A DNA stretch of 7,209 nucleotides from an uncultured Clostridium sp. GTDB lineage: Bacteria; Bacillota; Clostridia; Lachnospirales; Anaerotignaceae. Below, in pieces: positions 6,107-7,209 of this stretch (position 1 is the stretch's first letter; every line of letters starts with the position of its first letter). The notes beneath the pieces were generated by a model. The model was not told the DNA's origin and did not search any database. It saw only the letters and a program-made list of their open reading frames with translations. The stretch spans positions 1-7,209 of the forward strand of contig CAMXTM010000096.1 in NCBI GenBank assembly GCA_947246775.1, given 5' to 3'. The position numbers were made by a program, and so were the translations under genes.

Positions 6107-7209
6107 ATGAAAAGGAAATTAACAAAATTAGTATCAATGGTACTTGCCGGCACAATGCTTTTCGGAGCAGTAGGCTGTGGCGGCGGTGCAAGCAGTAGTG
6201 AGCCAGAAACAGGAGAGGAAACAAGTAGTGGAAAGCCATCTTTTGTGTTTGTTTGTACAGGGCAGCTTGGTGACAAATCGTTTAATGACTCTGCTAATAA
6301 TGGCGTAACACAAATTGCGGAGGCGCTTGGTTGTGAAACAAAAGTCATTGAGATAGGACGTGACCAAACAAAATGGGAGCCAACCTTTCAAGATTTAGCG
6401 GAGGAAGGAAAATATGATGTGATTATTACAAATGGCTCTAGTTCATCAGAAGTAGTAGAAAAAGTGTCAGAGGAATTTCCAGAACAAAAATTTGTTATGT
6501 TTGACTCAGAAATAGAAGATGGAAAATATCCAAATGTTTATGCAATTAGTTATAAACAAAATGAGGGTTCTTATTTAGCAGGGGTGCTTGCTGCATTGGT
6601 GACATCATCTGATATGGAATATGCCAACGAAGATAAAAAGATTGGTTTTGTAGGCGGTTCAGAACACCCAATTATTACAGACTTTTTGGTAGGTTATATT
6701 GAGGGCGCAAAATCTGTAGAGCCAGATATTAAAGTATATGTTTCTTATATTGGTTCATGGGACGATACTGCAAAAGGCAAAGAAACAGCGATTGCACAGT
6801 ATAATCAAGGGGTTGACATTATATTCCCAGCAGCAGAACAGGCTGGTTTGGGCTGTGTAGAGGCAGCAGCAGAAATGAATAAATATATTATTGGTGTAGA
6901 CTCCGACCAAGCAATGTTATTTAAAGATACAGATGAAGCAAAAGCAAATGTAATATTGACATCTGTATTAAAAGAAGTAGGTAATTCTTTGGTAAGAATG
7001 GCAGAAATGGAAATCAATGGAACAGTACCATATGGTGCATATGAAAGTCTTGGTATACAAGAGGGCGGTACAGGAATTGCAGTCAATGAGTATTACGAAA
7101 AAAATGTACCAGAAGAAATTAGGCAAAAAGTAAGTGCAGCACAAGATGAAGTTGGACAAGGCAATGTAGAAATTACATCTGCGTTAAAAGAAGACCCAGA
7201 AAAAGTACA
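6107..7209 (+). CDS. Bmp/PnrA-family nucleoside-binding lipoprotein, partial (3' end outside the window)
   Basis: The frame is open for 367 codons to the window edge with no stop, so the C-terminus is missing. An N-terminal signal (MKRKLTK, then a hydrophobic stretch) ends in AVGC with lipidated Cys24. A Gly/Ser/Glu-rich linker follows, as usual for extracellular solute-binding lipoproteins of Gram-positive bacteria. The mature part is the Bmp fold known from Treponema PnrA, a purine-nucleoside receptor: GDKSFND (55-61), SWDD (217-220) followed by AKGKE, GVDSDQ (263-268) and TSVLKE (285-290). These include the Asp, Phe, Asn and Lys positions of the family's nucleoside site. AAGGAAG (6091-6096 region) precedes the ATG. 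Such genes normally lead an ABC transporter (ATPase plus two permeases), expected just downstream. The 58-base gap after rbsK suggests the same operon. Ligand identity is inferred from family; bases or other ribosides are possible. Confidence 0.9.
   Translation, partial: MKRKLTKLVSMVLAGTMLFGAVGCGGGASSSEPETGEETSSGKPSFVFVCTGQLGDKSFNDSANNGVTQIAEALGCETKVIEIGRDQTKWEPTFQDLAEEGKYDVIITNGSSSSEVVEKVSEEFPEQKFVMFDSEIEDGKYPNVYAISYKQNEGSYLAGVLAALVTSSDMEYANEDKKIGFVGGSEHPIITDFLVGYIEGAKSVEPDIKVYVSYIGSWDDTAKGKETAIAQYNQGVDIIFPAAEQAGLGCVEAAAEMNKYIIGVDSDQAMLFKDTDEAKANVILTSVLKEVGNSLVRMAEMEINGTVPYGAYESLGIQEGGTGIAVNEYYEKNVPEEIRQKVSAAQDEVGQGNVEITSALKEDPEKV

Noticed and set aside
6043..6391. Two - strand open frames over the start of the lipoprotein gene
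   Set aside because: They oppose a clear signal peptide, lipobox and Bmp motif on the + strand and show no protein-family features.

Overview
The window looks like chromosomal DNA from a low-GC, Gram-positive anaerobe, most likely a clostridial Firmicute of the Lachnospiraceae type. This is inferred from four things: the A/T-rich sequence and codon use, strong AGGAGG-type ribosome binding sites, a Gram-positive style lipoprotein with a glycine/serine-rich linker after the lipobox, and a ferrous-iron uptake system. All five complete genes and the one partial gene lie on the + strand, in two transcription units separated by a clear terminator and a clear promoter.

Unit 1 (about 94-3060) follows the terminator of a gene lying outside the window. 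An extended -10 promoter drives a hexapeptide-repeat sugar O-acetyltransferase (162-752), then feoA (771-1004) and feoB (994-3021), which overlap. A strong intrinsic terminator (3027-3060) closes the unit. FeoB is the GTPase-coupled Fe(II) permease of the inner membrane and FeoA is its small SH3-like partner. The acetyltransferase has no obvious functional tie to iron, yet it sits only 18 bases upstream.

Unit 2 (about 3071 to beyond 7209) starts at a near-consensus promoter followed by palindromic candidate operators. Its first gene (3163-5112) is a fusion of a LacI-type DNA-binding and sensor regulator to a complete ribokinase-like PfkB domain. A separate canonical ribokinase (5137-6048) follows, and then the start of a Bmp/PnrA-type nucleoside-binding lipoprotein (6107 to the window edge), which normally feeds an ABC transporter. 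The simplest reading is an autoregulated operon for uptake of nucleosides (or a related riboside) and phosphorylation of the released ribose to ribose 5-phosphate. The nucleoside-cleaving enzyme and the transporter ATPase and permeases would lie past the window end.

The most interesting object is the regulator-kinase fusion. Its kinase half keeps the ribose- and ATP-site motifs but has Ala in place of the Gly just before the catalytic Asp (GAAD instead of GAGD/AAGD), while the stand-alone paralogue beside it is canonical. This suggests the fused kinase may act partly as a sensor, or as a slow kinase that clears the regulator's own ligand. No rRNA, tRNA, CRISPR array or mobile element was seen.
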